A stretch of 64,000 nt of DNA from Microterricola viridarii (GCF_001542775.1 NZ_CP014145.1:3100001-3164000), one strand, 5' to 3'; counted from the stretch's first letter, positions 53,547 through 62,926 are shown. Numbers and translations: made by a program. Notes: generated from the sequence alone by a model not told the origin.

Positions 53547-55155
53547 CGGCATCGGCCGGGCCAGCGCCGTGCTGGCATCCGGAACACTCGTTTCGCGCAT
53601 TCTCGGCTTCGTCAAAGTCATCATCTTCGCCCGCATCATCGGCCAATTCGGCGCGGGCCCCGACGCCTTCAACGTCGCCAATCAGCTGCCCAATCAGGTG
53701 TACGTGATCGTCGCTGGCGGCGTCTTGAGCGCCGTGCTCGTTCCGCAGATCGTGCGCTCCGCGCTGCACAAGGACGGGGGAGTTGGATACATCAACAAAC
53801 TCGTGACACTGGCGCTCGTCATCTTGGGCACCACCACCCTGATCGCCACGCTCTTCGCGCCGGCACTCACCCAGCTCGTCGTCGGAGACAACTTCCCGGC
53901 CGCGCAGATGTCCTTGGCCATCACCTTCGCGTACTGGTGCCTGCCCCAGATCTTCTTCTACGGGCTCTACACCGTGCTCGGTGAGGTGCTCAACGCGCGC
54001 AAGTCCTTCGGTCCGTTCACGTGGGTGCCCGTCCTCAACAACGTCGTAGCGATTGCGGGCCTGGCCGCCTTCTCCATCATGTTCGGCGCGGATCCGACCG
54101 GCGCGCGCTCGGCCAGTGAATACACGACCGCCATGGTCGTGGTTCTCGCCGGCAGCGCCACGCTGGGCGTCATCGTGCAGGCGACCTCTCTGCTCTATTT
54201 CTGGAAGCGCATCGGCCTCAGCTACCGCCCCGATTTCCATTGGCGCGGGGTCGGGCTCGGGGCAGCGGGCAAGATGGCCAGTTGGACCTTCGGCATGCTG
54301 CTGCTCACGACATTCGCAGGAATCATCGAGACGCGGGTCGTCTCGGCCGCGTCGGGTGACGATGCTTCGGTCTCCGTGCTGTCGACGGCCTGGCTCGTGT
54401 TCATGCTTCCGCACTCCATCATCACGGTGTCCATTGCGACCGCCTACTTCACGCGCATGAGCGAGCACGCCTCCACATCAAAACTGTCCGCGGTGCTCAC
54501 CGACGCCTCGTCGGCCGTGCGCGGAACGTCTCTCATCATCGTGCTGGCTTCGGCCGTCATCGCAATCTGCGCGTACCCTTTCTCGACCTTCTTCGTCGAG
54601 CCGTTCACGCAGATTCAGGCACTCGGCAATGTGATCATCGCCTACATCGTGGGGCTCGTCGCCTTCTGCGTACTGTTCGTCTTCCAACGCACCTTCTATG
54701 CGCTCGGCGACACCCGCACCCCGTTCTTCTTCACCCTGTTCCAGGTCATCCTCGTCACGATCGGCGTGATCGGATGTCGTTTCCTGCCACTCGAGTGGAT
54801 CGCATTCGGGATTGCACTCGTCGTGAGCGTGGCCGGCACCGCACAAGCCGTCTTGGCCGGGTTCCTGCTTCGGCGCAAGCTTGGCAGCATTGATGGACGC
54901 CGCCTGGCTCGCAGCTTGTTGAGCTACCTCGGCGCGGCCATCGTGCCCACCGCGCTCGGTCTCTTCCTGATGGTGCAGTTCGGGGCCTTCGAGGACGGCG
55001 GATTCGCTGTTTCCGGGGCATTCGGGGCCATCGTGTCCATGATCACCGTCGGCGCCGTCATGGCCGCCCTGTACTTCGGAACGCTGCTGCTGCTGCGCAC
55101 CCCCGAGCTGAAGGTCGTGCTCGACCCGATGCTGGCCCGCATCCGTCGCCGCTAG
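53521..55155 (+). CDS. murJ: Lipid II flippase MurJ
   Basis: 544 residues from ATG 53521, with GAGGA just upstream and an overlap of 26 bases with the preceding gene. About fourteen membrane helices. Family motifs: ASGTLVSRILGFVKVIIFARIIG, GPDAFNVANQLPNQVYVIVAGGVLSAVLVPQIVR, and FAYWCLPQIFFYGLYTVLGEVLNAR. It moves lipid-linked peptidoglycan precursor across the membrane. It lacks the long C-terminal kinase-like extension of mycobacterial MviN. The position after DUF6049-type and before trxBA is conserved. Confidence 0.95.
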   Translation: MSPSPRVASGIGRASAVLASGTLVSRILGFVKVIIFARIIGQFGAGPDAFNVANQLPNQVYVIVAGGVLSAVLVPQIVRSALHKDGGVGYINKLVTLALVILGTTTLIATLFAPALTQLVVGDNFPAAQMSLAITFAYWCLPQIFFYGLYTVLGEVLNARKSFGPFTWVPVLNNVVAIAGLAAFSIMFGADPTGARSASEYTTAMVVVLAGSATLGVIVQATSLLYFWKRIGLSYRPDFHWRGVGLGAAGKMASWTFGMLLLTTFAGIIETRVVSAASGDDASVSVLSTAWLVFMLPHSIITVSIATAYFTRMSEHASTSKLSAVLTDASSAVRGTSLIIVLASAVIAICAYPFSTFFVEPFTQIQALGNVIIAYIVGLVAFCVLFVFQRTFYALGDTRTPFFFTLFQVILVTIGVIGCRFLPLEWIAFGIALVVSVAGTAQAVLAGFLLRRKLGSIDGRRLARSLLSYLGAAIVPTALGLFLMVQFGAFEDGGFAVSGAFGAIVSMITVGAVMAALYFGTLLLLRTPELKVVLDPMLARIRRR

Positions 55156-55219
55156 CCCCACGCCTTATGCTGTGACCCAGCCACGCGAGGACGCGCTGGC
55201 ACGAGACGGGGGACGGCTC

Positions 55220-55747
55220 ATGATGGTTTCTGAACGACGCAGCGGGGGCGCGCTGCCGACACTGCGCATGCTGCTCGCCGCTGCTGTGGCTTCACTGGCA
55301 CTGGCCGGCTGCGCAAAGGCCACAGTGCCGCCACCGACCCCCGTGTCGACCGGCGCAGCGGCTTCGGATCTTGCGGCCGAGGTGCAGGGGACCCCGACCG
55401 ACGCGGCGATCGCCGCGAGCTGCGCGGGGGTGACGATCACCGAGACGACGCTGCACAACGCCCGCACCGATCTTGAGCTCGGTGCCATCACGAACGAGCA
55501 GTACAACGCGCTCCTGGGCTCGGTGGTCGTCGCGTACCGTTCCCTTCAGACCGTGCCTGCCACGCAACGGGGCCTCAAGGGCGAGGTCAACGACGTCGTG
55601 AGCTATCTGAATTCGGCGGAACCGACCGAGTCGCTCGCGCCGTTCGATCCAGATGGCAGTGAGTTCCGCGCGGTCACCGAGCCGATCAGGCTGGCTTGCG
55701 CCGAGAACGGTTCGGAGACTTACGTCTTCGCGACGACCGGAGGATGA
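55220..55747 (+). CDS. Small lipoprotein of unknown function
   Basis: 175 residues from ATG 55220, with GGGGGA six bases upstream. The signal region MLLAAAVASLALAGC contains a lipobox LAGC, so it is a lipid-anchored extracytoplasmic protein. The mature part has two further cysteines, in the contexts AASCAGV and RLACAEN, that could form a disulfide. Helical polar segments (TLHNARTDLELGAITNEQYNALLGSVVVAYRSLQTVPATQRGLKGEVNDVVSYLNS) make up the rest. I do not recognise a family. Between murJ and trxB, transcribed with murJ. Confidence 0.75.
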   Translation: MMVSERRSGGALPTLRMLLAAAVASLALAGCAKATVPPPTPVSTGAAASDLAAEVQGTPTDAAIAASCAGVTITETTLHNARTDLELGAITNEQYNALLGSVVVAYRSLQTVPATQRGLKGEVNDVVSYLNSAEPTESLAPFDPDGSEFRAVTEPIRLACAENGSETYVFATTGG

Positions 55748-55815
55748 GCCGCACCACTTGAGGCGGCATCCGGGTCGCTAACCATGCGAACCGGTTACGG
55801 TGCATCCAGCTGGCG

Positions 55816-55842
55816 CGGAATAGTCCTCACCTAGACTGTGTT
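55816..55842 (+). promoter_or_regulatory. Sigma-R-like promoter of trxBA
   Basis: CGGAAT at 55816-55821, then exactly 18 bases, then GTT at 55840-55842, 72 bases before trxB. This agrees with the GGGAAT-N18-GTT consensus of the thiol-oxidative-stress sigma factor SigR/SigH. Confidence 0.7.
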
Positions 55843-55913
55843 TCACACTGGGCAGGCGGCAAACAGTCGCAGCGCTCAGGCACAACAACCGCAACACCAT
55901 TCAGGGAGTATTC

Positions 55914-56888
55914 GTGCGTCAGGTCATCATCATCGGCTCCGGCCCCTCGGGCTACACCGCGGCCATCTACGCCGCCCGCGCCAACCTCCAGCCGCTGCTG
56001 ATCGCCAGCTCTGTCGAGGCCGGCGGCGAGCTGATGAACACCACGGATGTCGAGAACTTCCCCGGCTTCCCTGAGGGCATCCAGGGCCCCGAGCTGATGA
56101 CGCAGATGCAGCAGCAGGCCGAGCGCTTCGGCACCGAGGTCGTCTACGACGACGTCACCAGCCTCGACCTGAGCGGCGATGTGAAGACCGTCACGCTGGG
56201 CTCGGGTGAGACCCACGAGGCCCTCTCCGTGATCTTCGCCACCGGCTCCGCATACCGCAAGCTGGGCGTCGAGGGCGAAGAGAAGCTCTCCGGCCACGGT
56301 GTCTCGTGGTGCGCAACGTGCGATGGCTTCTTCTTCCGCGAGAAGGTCATCGCCGTCGTCGGCGGTGGCGACTCCGCCATGGAGGAGGCCACCTTCCTCA
56401 CCCGCTTCGCCTCCAAGGTCTACGTCATCCACCGCAAGGACAGCCTGCGCGCCTCCAAGATCATGCAGGAGCGCGCATTCAACGACCCGAAGATCGAGTT
56501 CATCTGGAACTCCGAGGTCACCTCGATCAACGGCGAGAGCGCCCTGGCTGGCGTCAGCCTGCGCGACACCGTGACCGGGGAGGCCTCCGAGCTCGCCCTG
56601 GACGGTCTGTTCATCGCGATCGGAAACGACCCGCGCACGCACCTGATCCACGGCCAGCTGGACCTCACCTCTGAGGGCACCATCGCGGTCGCCGGGCGCT
56701 CGTCCAAGACGTCCCAGACCGGCGTCTTTGCCGCGGGCGACGTCATCGACCCCAGCTACCGCCAGGCCATCACCGCCGCCGGCTCCGGCTGCGTCGCCGC
56801 ACTGGACGCCGAGCACTACCTGGCTTCGCTGCCGGCCGAGCTGGCCGCCGCTGCATCCGAAACGGCAACCGCGTCCGCCTCTGCCTAA
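55914..56888 (+). CDS. trxB: Thioredoxin reductase
   Basis: 324 residues from GTG 55914, with AGGGAG about seven bases upstream. FAD motif IIIGSGPSGYTAAIYAARA, redox-active pair Cys133/Cys136 in SWCATCDGFFF, NADPH motif VVGGGDSAMEEATFL, and GVFAAGDVIDPSYRQAITAAGSG. It transfers electrons from NADPH to thioredoxin in the cytoplasm. A short Ala/Thr tail of about 15 residues follows the core. First gene of trxB-trxA, behind a SigR-like promoter. Confidence 0.97.
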   Translation: MRQVIIIGSGPSGYTAAIYAARANLQPLLIASSVEAGGELMNTTDVENFPGFPEGIQGPELMTQMQQQAERFGTEVVYDDVTSLDLSGDVKTVTLGSGETHEALSVIFATGSAYRKLGVEGEEKLSGHGVSWCATCDGFFFREKVIAVVGGGDSAMEEATFLTRFASKVYVIHRKDSLRASKIMQERAFNDPKIEFIWNSEVTSINGESALAGVSLRDTVTGEASELALDGLFIAIGNDPRTHLIHGQLDLTSEGTIAVAGRSSKTSQTGVFAAGDVIDPSYRQAITAAGSGCVAALDAEHYLASLPAELAAAASETATASASA

Positions 56889-56924
56889 GCCCCAGACCAA
56901 CAGATTTCACCGAAGGAGAACGCA

Positions 56925-57248
56925 ATGAGCGCACGTGCCGTTACCGAAGCCACCTTTGAGGCCGAGGTTCTCAACAACGAGAAGACCGTTCTGGTCGACT
57001 TCTGGGCAGAGTGGTGTGGCCCCTGCCGCGCCGTCAGCCCCATCCTCGACCAGATCGCGACCGAGCACTCTGAGAAGCTCGACATCGTCAAGGTCAACGT
57101 CGATGAGAACCCGCAGTTGGCGATGAAGTACCAGATCACCAGCATCCCGGCGATGAAGGTGTACCAGGGCGGCGAGGTCGTGAAGACCGTTATCGGCGCC
57201 AAGCCCAAGCCTGCCCTCGAAGCCGACCTGGCCGCCTACCTCGCGTAG
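56925..57248 (+). CDS. trxA: Thioredoxin
   Basis: 107 residues. Active-site WCGPC (Cys31, Cys34) in VDFWAEWCGPCRAVSP, then the cis-Pro region ITSIPAMKVYQGGEVV. It reduces protein disulfides with electrons from TrxB. It lies 36 bases after trxB and is followed by a terminator, so trxBA is a two-gene operon. Confidence 0.98.
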   Translation: MSARAVTEATFEAEVLNNEKTVLVDFWAEWCGPCRAVSPILDQIATEHSEKLDIVKVNVDENPQLAMKYQITSIPAMKVYQGGEVVKTVIGAKPKPALEADLAAYLA

Positions 57249-57265
57249 CCGACCGGTCTCCACTG

Positions 57266-57291
57266 AACCCTCGGCCTTCTGGCCGGGGGTT
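57266..57291 (+). terminator. Terminator after trxA
   Basis: AACCCTCGGCC pairs with GGCCGGGGGTT (11 bp, one G-T pair) around TTCT, followed by TTCG. Confidence 0.8.
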
Positions 57292-57364
57292 TCGTGCATT
57301 AACGGACCGACTTTGGCGATACCCCAATTCCAATAGCATTGAAGCGCACGAGAATGGATGACGA

Positions 57365-58678
57365 GTGACTGAAAATAACCAGCCCGGCAACAACCTCGAC
57401 CCGTGGTATTCGCACTATGCGGAGCGAGCCGCGGGCCTCCGAGCCTCTGAGGTGCGCGCGCTCTTCGCGGTGGCCTCCCGACCGGAGGTCGTCAGCCTCG
57501 CCGGCGGGATGCCATTCGTGTCTGCACTGCCACAGGATCTCGTGATCAATGCGATGGACCAGGTCATGGTCAAGCAGGGCCCGACCGCGCTTCAATATGG
57601 CTCTGGTCAGGGAGTTCCCGCGCTTCGCGAGCAGATTCTCGAGGTCATGGCCCTCGAGGGGATCCAGGCCAACGCCGACGATATCGTAGTCACCACTGGC
57701 TCCCAGCACGCCCTCGAACTGGTCAGCAAGCTCTTCCTCGACCCGGGTGACGTTGTCATCTCCGAGGGGCCGAGCTACGTCACGGCCATGGTGATCTTCC
57801 GCTCCTACCAGGCGGACGTCGACCACGTTCCGATGGACGAGCACGGCATGATCCCCGAGGCGCTGCGCGAGCACATCACCCGCCTGAAGGCCGCCGGGCG
57901 CAACATCAAGCTGCTGTACACGATCCCGAGCTTCCACAACCCGGCCGGCGTCACGCTGAGCTGGGAGCGACGGATCGAGATCCTGGCGATCGCCAAGGAG
58001 CACAACATCCTCGTGCTCGAGGACAACCCCTACGGCTTGCTCTACTTTGACAAGCCGGCACCGGATGCCATGCGCTCGATCGAGGAGGAGGGGGTCATCT
58101 ACCTCGGCACCTTCTCTAAGACCCTCGCGCCCGGATTCCGCACCGGGTGGGCGCTGGCCCCCCACGCGATCCGCGAGAAGCTCGTGCTGGCCAACGAGGC
58201 AGCCGTGCTCTCCCCGAGCTCATTCAGCCAGCTCGTCATCTCGGAGTACTTGGCGACCGCCGACTGGAAGGAACAGATCAACACCTTCCGCGGCGTCTAC
58301 CGAGAGCGCAAGGAGGCGATGATCTCGGCACTGGGGGAGCACCTGCCCCAACTTGAGTGGACCAACCCCAACGGCGGGTTCTACGTCTGGGTTACCCTGC
58401 CCGAGCCACTCGACTCCAAGGCGATGCTGCCGCGCGCCGTCAAGGAGCTTGTCGCCTACACTCCGGGCACCGCTTTCTACGGCGACGGCAATGGGCACCA
58501 GAACATGCGTCTCTCGTTCTGCTACCCGACACCGGAACAGATTCGCCTCGGCATTCGTCGACTCGCATCTGTCATCGGGGGAGAGCTCGAACTGCTCGAG
58601 ACCTTCAAGGGCACCGGCACCCTCGGTGCGGCCCCCGGAACGGCGCAATTCGCCTCGCCGCCGCCCAACGTTTCCTAG
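57365..58678 (+). CDS. PLP-dependent aminotransferase (2-aminoadipate/MocR-like class I)
   Basis: 437 residues from GTG 57365. Fold-type I: SLAGGMPFVSALP, YGSGQGVPALREQILEVM, TTGSQHALELVSKLF, TIPSFHNPAGVTLS, EDNPYGLLYFD and the PLP lysine in LGTFSKTLAPGFRTGW. Closest in style to aminotransferases that act on 2-aminoadipate or aromatic amino acids and to the enzyme part of MocR regulators, but it has no DNA-binding domain. It precedes the Ddl-like ligase near parB, an order kept in many Actinobacteria. Substrate unknown. Confidence 0.88.
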   Translation: MTENNQPGNNLDPWYSHYAERAAGLRASEVRALFAVASRPEVVSLAGGMPFVSALPQDLVINAMDQVMVKQGPTALQYGSGQGVPALREQILEVMALEGIQANADDIVVTTGSQHALELVSKLFLDPGDVVISEGPSYVTAMVIFRSYQADVDHVPMDEHGMIPEALREHITRLKAAGRNIKLLYTIPSFHNPAGVTLSWERRIEILAIAKEHNILVLEDNPYGLLYFDKPAPDAMRSIEEEGVIYLGTFSKTLAPGFRTGWALAPHAIREKLVLANEAAVLSPSSFSQLVISEYLATADWKEQINTFRGVYRERKEAMISALGEHLPQLEWTNPNGGFYVWVTLPEPLDSKAMLPRAVKELVAYTPGTAFYGDGNGHQNMRLSFCYPTPEQIRLGIRRLASVIGGELELLETFKGTGTLGAAPGTAQFASPPPNVS

Positions 58679-58751
58679 TGTCTACCCACTCTGAAGTGGA
58701 CCCACTCAGAGAACTCGTTCTGCACAACTGAAATCGAAGAAAGTCCTGATA

Positions 58752-59750
58752 ATGACTGAAAACCTTGCAGCGGACACCGGGCTGGACGCCTCGGATGGCG
58801 GCACCGAGGCCACTTCGCTCGACATCGTCGTCCTGGCCGGTGGCATCTCGCACGAGCGCGACGTTTCGTTGCGCTCCGGTCGCCGCGTCGCCGATGCGCT
58901 GACCGGTGCCGGGCACCGCGTGACCGTGCTCGACCCCGACGCGACCCTGCTCGACGCGATTGCCGCGCACAAGCCGGACGTCGTCTGGCCGGCACTGCAC
59001 GGAGCGAGTGGCGAAGACGGCGCACTGCTCAGCCTGCTCGAAGCGGCCGGGGTGTCCTTCGTTGGTTCGCGCGGAGACGACGCGGCACTGGCTTGGTCGA
59101 AGCCCACCGCCAAGACGCTCGTCGCACGCGCCGGCATCGCGACGCCGGCATCCATCACGCTGGCCAAGGAGACCTTCCGCGACCTCGGCGCCGCCAACGT
59201 GCTGCGCCGCGTCATCGACCGTCTCGGTGACGACCTCGTGGTGAAGCCCTCCGTCGGTGGCTCGGCCCAGGGTGTCTCGCTCGTCGGATCCGAGGCAGAA
59301 CTGCCACGCGCCGTCGTCGAGGCTTACACCTACTCGGATGTCGCCCTGATCGAGCAGCGCATCAGCGGAGTCGAGCTCGCCGTCGGAATCATCGACACCG
59401 GCGCCGGCCCCGAGGCGCTTCCCGCAGTGGAGATCCGGGCCAGCAGCGGCGTCTACAGTTTTGACGCTCGCTACAACGCGGGGGAGACCACCTTCTTCGC
59501 TCCGGCTCGCATCACACCCGAGGCCGCGGCCCTCGTCGCCGAGACCGCGGTCGCGGTGCACCGTCTGCTCGGACTCCGCCACGTCTCGCGCATCGACTTC
59601 ATCCTCGATGCAGAGGGCACGCCGTGGTTCCTCGAGGCGAACGTCCTCCCCGGCCTCACAGAGACCTCGCTGCTGCCTCAGGCGATCGAGGCCTCAGGGC
59701 GGGAGCTTGGAGCCGTCTACGGGGCTCTGGCGGCCGCTGCGCGCCACTAG
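58752..59750 (+). CDS. D-alanine-D-alanine ligase family protein
   Basis: 332 residues. ATP-grasp fold: VLAGGISHERDVSLRSGRRVADAL near the start, ALHGASGEDGALLSLLEAAGVSFVGS, VVKPSVGGSAQGVSLV, and the metal site FLEANVLPGLTETSLLP. The family includes peptidoglycan D-Ala-D-Ala ligase and related dipeptide ligases. The 20-residue polar N-terminal extension is not conserved, so a later start is possible. Many Actinobacteria carry a second, canonical Ddl elsewhere, so this could be a paralogue. Followed by a strong terminator. Confidence 0.85.
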   Translation: MTENLAADTGLDASDGGTEATSLDIVVLAGGISHERDVSLRSGRRVADALTGAGHRVTVLDPDATLLDAIAAHKPDVVWPALHGASGEDGALLSLLEAAGVSFVGSRGDDAALAWSKPTAKTLVARAGIATPASITLAKETFRDLGAANVLRRVIDRLGDDLVVKPSVGGSAQGVSLVGSEAELPRAVVEAYTYSDVALIEQRISGVELAVGIIDTGAGPEALPAVEIRASSGVYSFDARYNAGETTFFAPARITPEAAALVAETAVAVHRLLGLRHVSRIDFILDAEGTPWFLEANVLPGLTETSLLPQAIEASGRELGAVYGALAAAARH

Positions 59751-59776
59751 AAGCGCACTCGGGCACGAGTCACACA

Positions 59777-59805
59777 CGAAAGGGCACCCGGTGGGTGCCC
59801 TTTCG
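59777..59805 (+). terminator. Terminator after the Ddl-like gene
   Basis: CGAAAGGGCACCC pairs with GGGTGCCCTTTCG (13 bp) around GGT, 27 bases after the stop. Confidence 0.85.
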
Positions 59806-59819
59806 TCGTTCCCGCCCAA

Positions 59820-59835
59820 TGTTTCACGTGAAACG
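59820..59835. promoter_or_regulatory. parS: parS-like site (left)
   Basis: TGTTTCACGTGAAACG: 15 of 16 bases of the ParB site TGTTTCACGTGAAACA. It lies immediately after the terminator of the Ddl-like gene. Confidence 0.9.
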
Positions 59836-59953
59836 CCCGTCAACGGTCCGGGGGCGGGGAGTGGTCCAGCCCGCCCGCCGATTGATCCTGCCGAGATCAT
59901 TGCTCCACCGAACTCGGCGACTGAACTCACCACACATCGCCGTGCTGCGCTCT

Positions 59954-60028
59954 CCCCGTCGACTGGAGGGGGCCGCGCCGCGACGAAGAAGCAGCGCAGC
60001 TCCCGAAGCCCGGGATCCGTCGTGATCG
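59954..60028 (+). repeat. 75-bp direct repeat, copy 1
   Basis: Begins CCCCGTCGACTGGAG and ends CGTGATCG. Similar along its length to 60203-60278, 249 bases further on; the central GCCGCGCCGCGACGAAG is shared exactly. Confidence 0.7.
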
Positions 60029-60202
60029 CTTTGCCCGCTCTCGCCGATGTTGGCTTCGGTCCGAGTTGCCCGCCACCCTAGGAGTGGGTCCTACCCGCTG
60101 ATCGCCGCCGTCGGAATCGTCCGCCCTACTGCGTGTGGTCGCGGGCTCCTGGACCCCGCCAGGCGAATGGGTTAGCCAGGTCTCAACCTGTGGCCGCTAC
60201 GT

Positions 60203-60278
60203 CCCCGCCGACTCGAGGGAGCCGCGCCGCGACGAAGGAGCAGCGCAGCGCCAGAAGCCCCGGGAGCCAACGTGATCG
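60203..60278 (+). repeat. 75-bp direct repeat, copy 2
   Basis: Begins CCCCGCCGACTCGAG and ends CGTGATCG; partner of 59954-60028. The CTCGAGGGAGC part resembles one arm of the 33-bp core in reverse orientation. Confidence 0.7.
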
Positions 60279-60499
60279 ATACGCCCTCGTTCAATGACGC
60301 TGCCCCCTGCTCCCAAACGGGCACAAACGACTGGGCACCCGTTGCAGTCCACAGCACAGCCCGAGACGGCGAGCGTCGCGCACTCCGTCAATCGAACCGG
60401 CTCGCTTTAGCGCAGCCCGACCACAGCTGAGGCCCACCCAGCCCCACCCAGAGTCGGCCAGCAGCGAGCGTGCAGCCCGAGCGGCGTGAGCGGCGTAGA

Positions 60500-62850
60500 G
60501 CCTCGTTCGCAAGCCCTCTTGGGCCATTGAGAGGGGGAGAGCATTGCGAGGGAGGTGACACCGCGCCGAGAGCTGGGGCGGCTTGCCGGCAGTGACCCGA
60601 GGGAATCCACTGCGAACGGTGCCAGCCGCCCTCGTCCTGCGCCTCTCGGAGCCGAATCGAGGAGCTCACGCTGGCCAGCCAGGGTGGCTTCTGTCGCAGG
60701 TTCCCTCGCCCCACTGAGAGAGGGAGCAATTGGGAAGAAGTGGCACCGCGGCCGACGGCCAGAGCTGCGTGCCAGCAGCGTCCCGAAGAGCCAAACGCGC
60801 GCAGCGCCAGGTGGCGTCGCGCGGAGCTCTGCACGCCCTCGCAGAACCGAGTGGGCGAGCTCGCACTGACCAGCCGGGGTGGCTTTGGTCGCAAGCTCCC
60901 TCGAGCCACCGAGCGAGGCACTGGTACTGCGGCCGAGGGCGCGGGCAGCTTGCCAGCAGCGAGGCTAGAGGCCGGCGGTGAGCGGCGCCTGCCTTGCTCG
61001 CGCCGCACGTGATCTTTCCCGCGGAGCCGCGTCGAGGAGATCGTGCCGGTCAGCCGAGGTGGCGTCGGTCGCAGGCTCCCTCGAGTAACCGAGAGGGGAG
61101 CGTTACCGGAAGCGCGGAGGGGGTAGCGGCACAGCCGCCGAAGGCCAGAGCAGATTGCCGGCAGCCTTCCGAGGAGTCAGCTTTGAGCGGCACCAACCCC
61201 GTCGCCTTTCGAACTGACCGCACGTGTAGGGCGGCGTCGGGACTCGACGCCGGCCAGCCGCGGTGGCTTCGGTCGCAAGCTCCCTCGAGCCACCGGAAGG
61301 GAGTGGCGTCAGTAGGGGGAGAGGTTCGCCGGGGCGGGCCCCGGAGCAGGCGCTGGAGGCTGATAAGCGCGCAGCCGGAGCGGGCGCAAACTAGACGCTC
61401 TGGGAGAGCAACGGAGCGCCAGCAGAGATCCACAGGTCGAAGTCCGCAGGCGCAGCAGTCACGACCACGCTGTGGCTCAGAGCACCCCCGCAGAACACGG
61501 CGATAGTGAGGGTCGTGCGGTCGGAGAGGTGGCTTCGGTCGCACGCTCCCTCTAGCCACCGAGAAGAGGGCGCTGGCGGGAGTGACAAGGGGGTGACAAG
61601 GGGGTGTGGCACTGCGGCCGAGAGCGAGGACGGCGTCGGGACTCGACGCCGGCCAGCCGCGGTGGCTTCGGTCGCAAGCTCCCTCGAGCCACCGGGAGGG
61701 AGTGGCGTCAGAGGGGGAGAGGTTCGACGGGGCGGGCCCTGGAGCGGGCGCTGGAGGCTGATGAGTGGGCAGCCGGAGCGGGCGCAAACTAGACGCTCTG
61801 GGAGAGCAACGGAGCGCCAGCAGAGATTCACGGGTCGAAGTCCGCAGGCGCAACGGTCACGACGACACTGCGGCTCAGAGAGCCCCCGCAGAACACGGCG
61901 ATAGGAGGGTCGTGCGGGCGGAAAGGTGGCTTCGGTCGCAAGCTCCCTCTAGCCACCGAGAAGAGGGCGCTGGCGGGAATGACAAGGGGGAGTGCCACTG
62001 CGGCCGAGAGCGAGGGCGGCGTCGGGATTCGACGCTGGGCAGCCGGCCGGGGAGCAGAGGGCGAGAGTGAGGATGGGGCGTTGGCAGTGCGTCGAGGGGC
62101 CCTCTGTGGGCGGCGCCAGGTTCGGTCGCGTCGCCGCTGCGTGTCCCTGCTGGGGCTGCATCGACGAGTCCACAGTGGGCCAGCGTCGGTGGCTTCGGTC
62201 GCAAGCTCCCTCGAGCCACCGGGGGAGAGGGAGGACTGACGGGAGTCGAAGGGGCCAGGGGGCGAGCGGGGCGCGGCTGAGGGCGGGGTGCCGGTAGGAA
62301 GTCGGACAGTGACTGTGAGTGGCGCCAGCCGCTCTCGCGCTGCGCCCCGCGCGCCCCCGCAGAACCACGTCGGGGAGCCTGCGCTGGCCAACTGTGGTGG
62401 CTTCGGTCGCAAGCTCCCTCGAGCCACCGGGGAGAGGGAGGTCTGACGGGAGCCGAAGGGGCCGGGGGGCGAGGCTGAGGGCGGGGTGCCGGTAGGAAGT
62501 CGGACAGTGACTGTGAGTGGCGCCAGCCGCTGTCGCGCGGCTCCCTGCGCGCCCCCGCAGAACCACGTCGGGGAGACTGCGCGGGCTAGCCGTGGTGGCT
62601 TCGGTCGCAAGCTCCCTCGCGCCACCGGGGGAGAGGGAGGACCGACGTGAGTCGAAGCGGTCGGAGTCGAAGGGGCCGGGGGCGAGCTAGGCGAGGCTGA
62701 GGGCGGGGTGCCGGCAGGAAGTCGAGAGCGACTCTGAGTGGCGCCAGCCGCTGTCGCGCTGCGCCCCGCGCGCCCCCTCAGAACCACCTCTGGGAGCCTG
62801 CGCTGGCCAGCCGTGGCGGCTTCGGTCGCAAGCTCCTTCCAGCCACCGGG
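60500..62850 (+). repeat. Degenerate tandem array with palindromic 33-bp core, period about 200 bp
   Basis: Eleven cores in one orientation start at 60682, 60878, 61058, 61262, 61528, 61661, 61925, 62188, 62396, 62594 and 62815. Spacings are 196, 180, 204, 266, 133, 264, 263, 208, 198 and 221. Each core is 33 bases. Its ends pair as GGTGG/CCACC, enclosing CTTcggtcgcAAG and CTCcctcGAG, which can form two small hairpins. The roughly 40 bases before each core are also conserved, e.g. GCAGAACC then CGTCGGGGAGC then GCTGGCCAGCC. Cores 60682, 61058 and 62815 are the most diverged. No open frame is consistently kept. Confidence 0.9.
61232..62030 (+). repeat. Higher-order ~0.4-kb direct repeat inside the array
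   Basis: The segment starting CGGCGTCGGGACTCGACGC at 61232 recurs at 61631 (399 bases on) with high identity over its full length, and begins a third time, diverged, at 62017. Each unit spans two cores (61262 and 61528; 61661 and 61925). Confidence 0.8.
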
Positions 62851-62910
62851 AGGGTGCAGCACCGTGGGCGAGTGCCTGAGGAGGGGCGGGGCGCCGCTCA
62901 CCCTCAGCGA

Positions 62911-62926
62911 TGTTTCACGTGAAACG
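62911..62926. promoter_or_regulatory. parS: parS-like site (middle)
   Basis: TGTTTCACGTGAAACG, 15 of 16 bases of the ParB consensus, 41 bases before the perfect site and about 60 bases after the last array core. Confidence 0.9.

Noticed and set aside
59861..59935. Coding-like stretch (reading IDPAEIIAPPNSATEL) after the left parS
   Set aside because: It might be a remnant of an old gene end, but there is no start, ribosome-binding site or recognisable family, and it runs into repeats.
60500..62850. CRISPR array
   Set aside because: Repeat units are about 200 bp with degenerate, related spacers rather than unique 30-40-bp spacers, and no cas gene is present.
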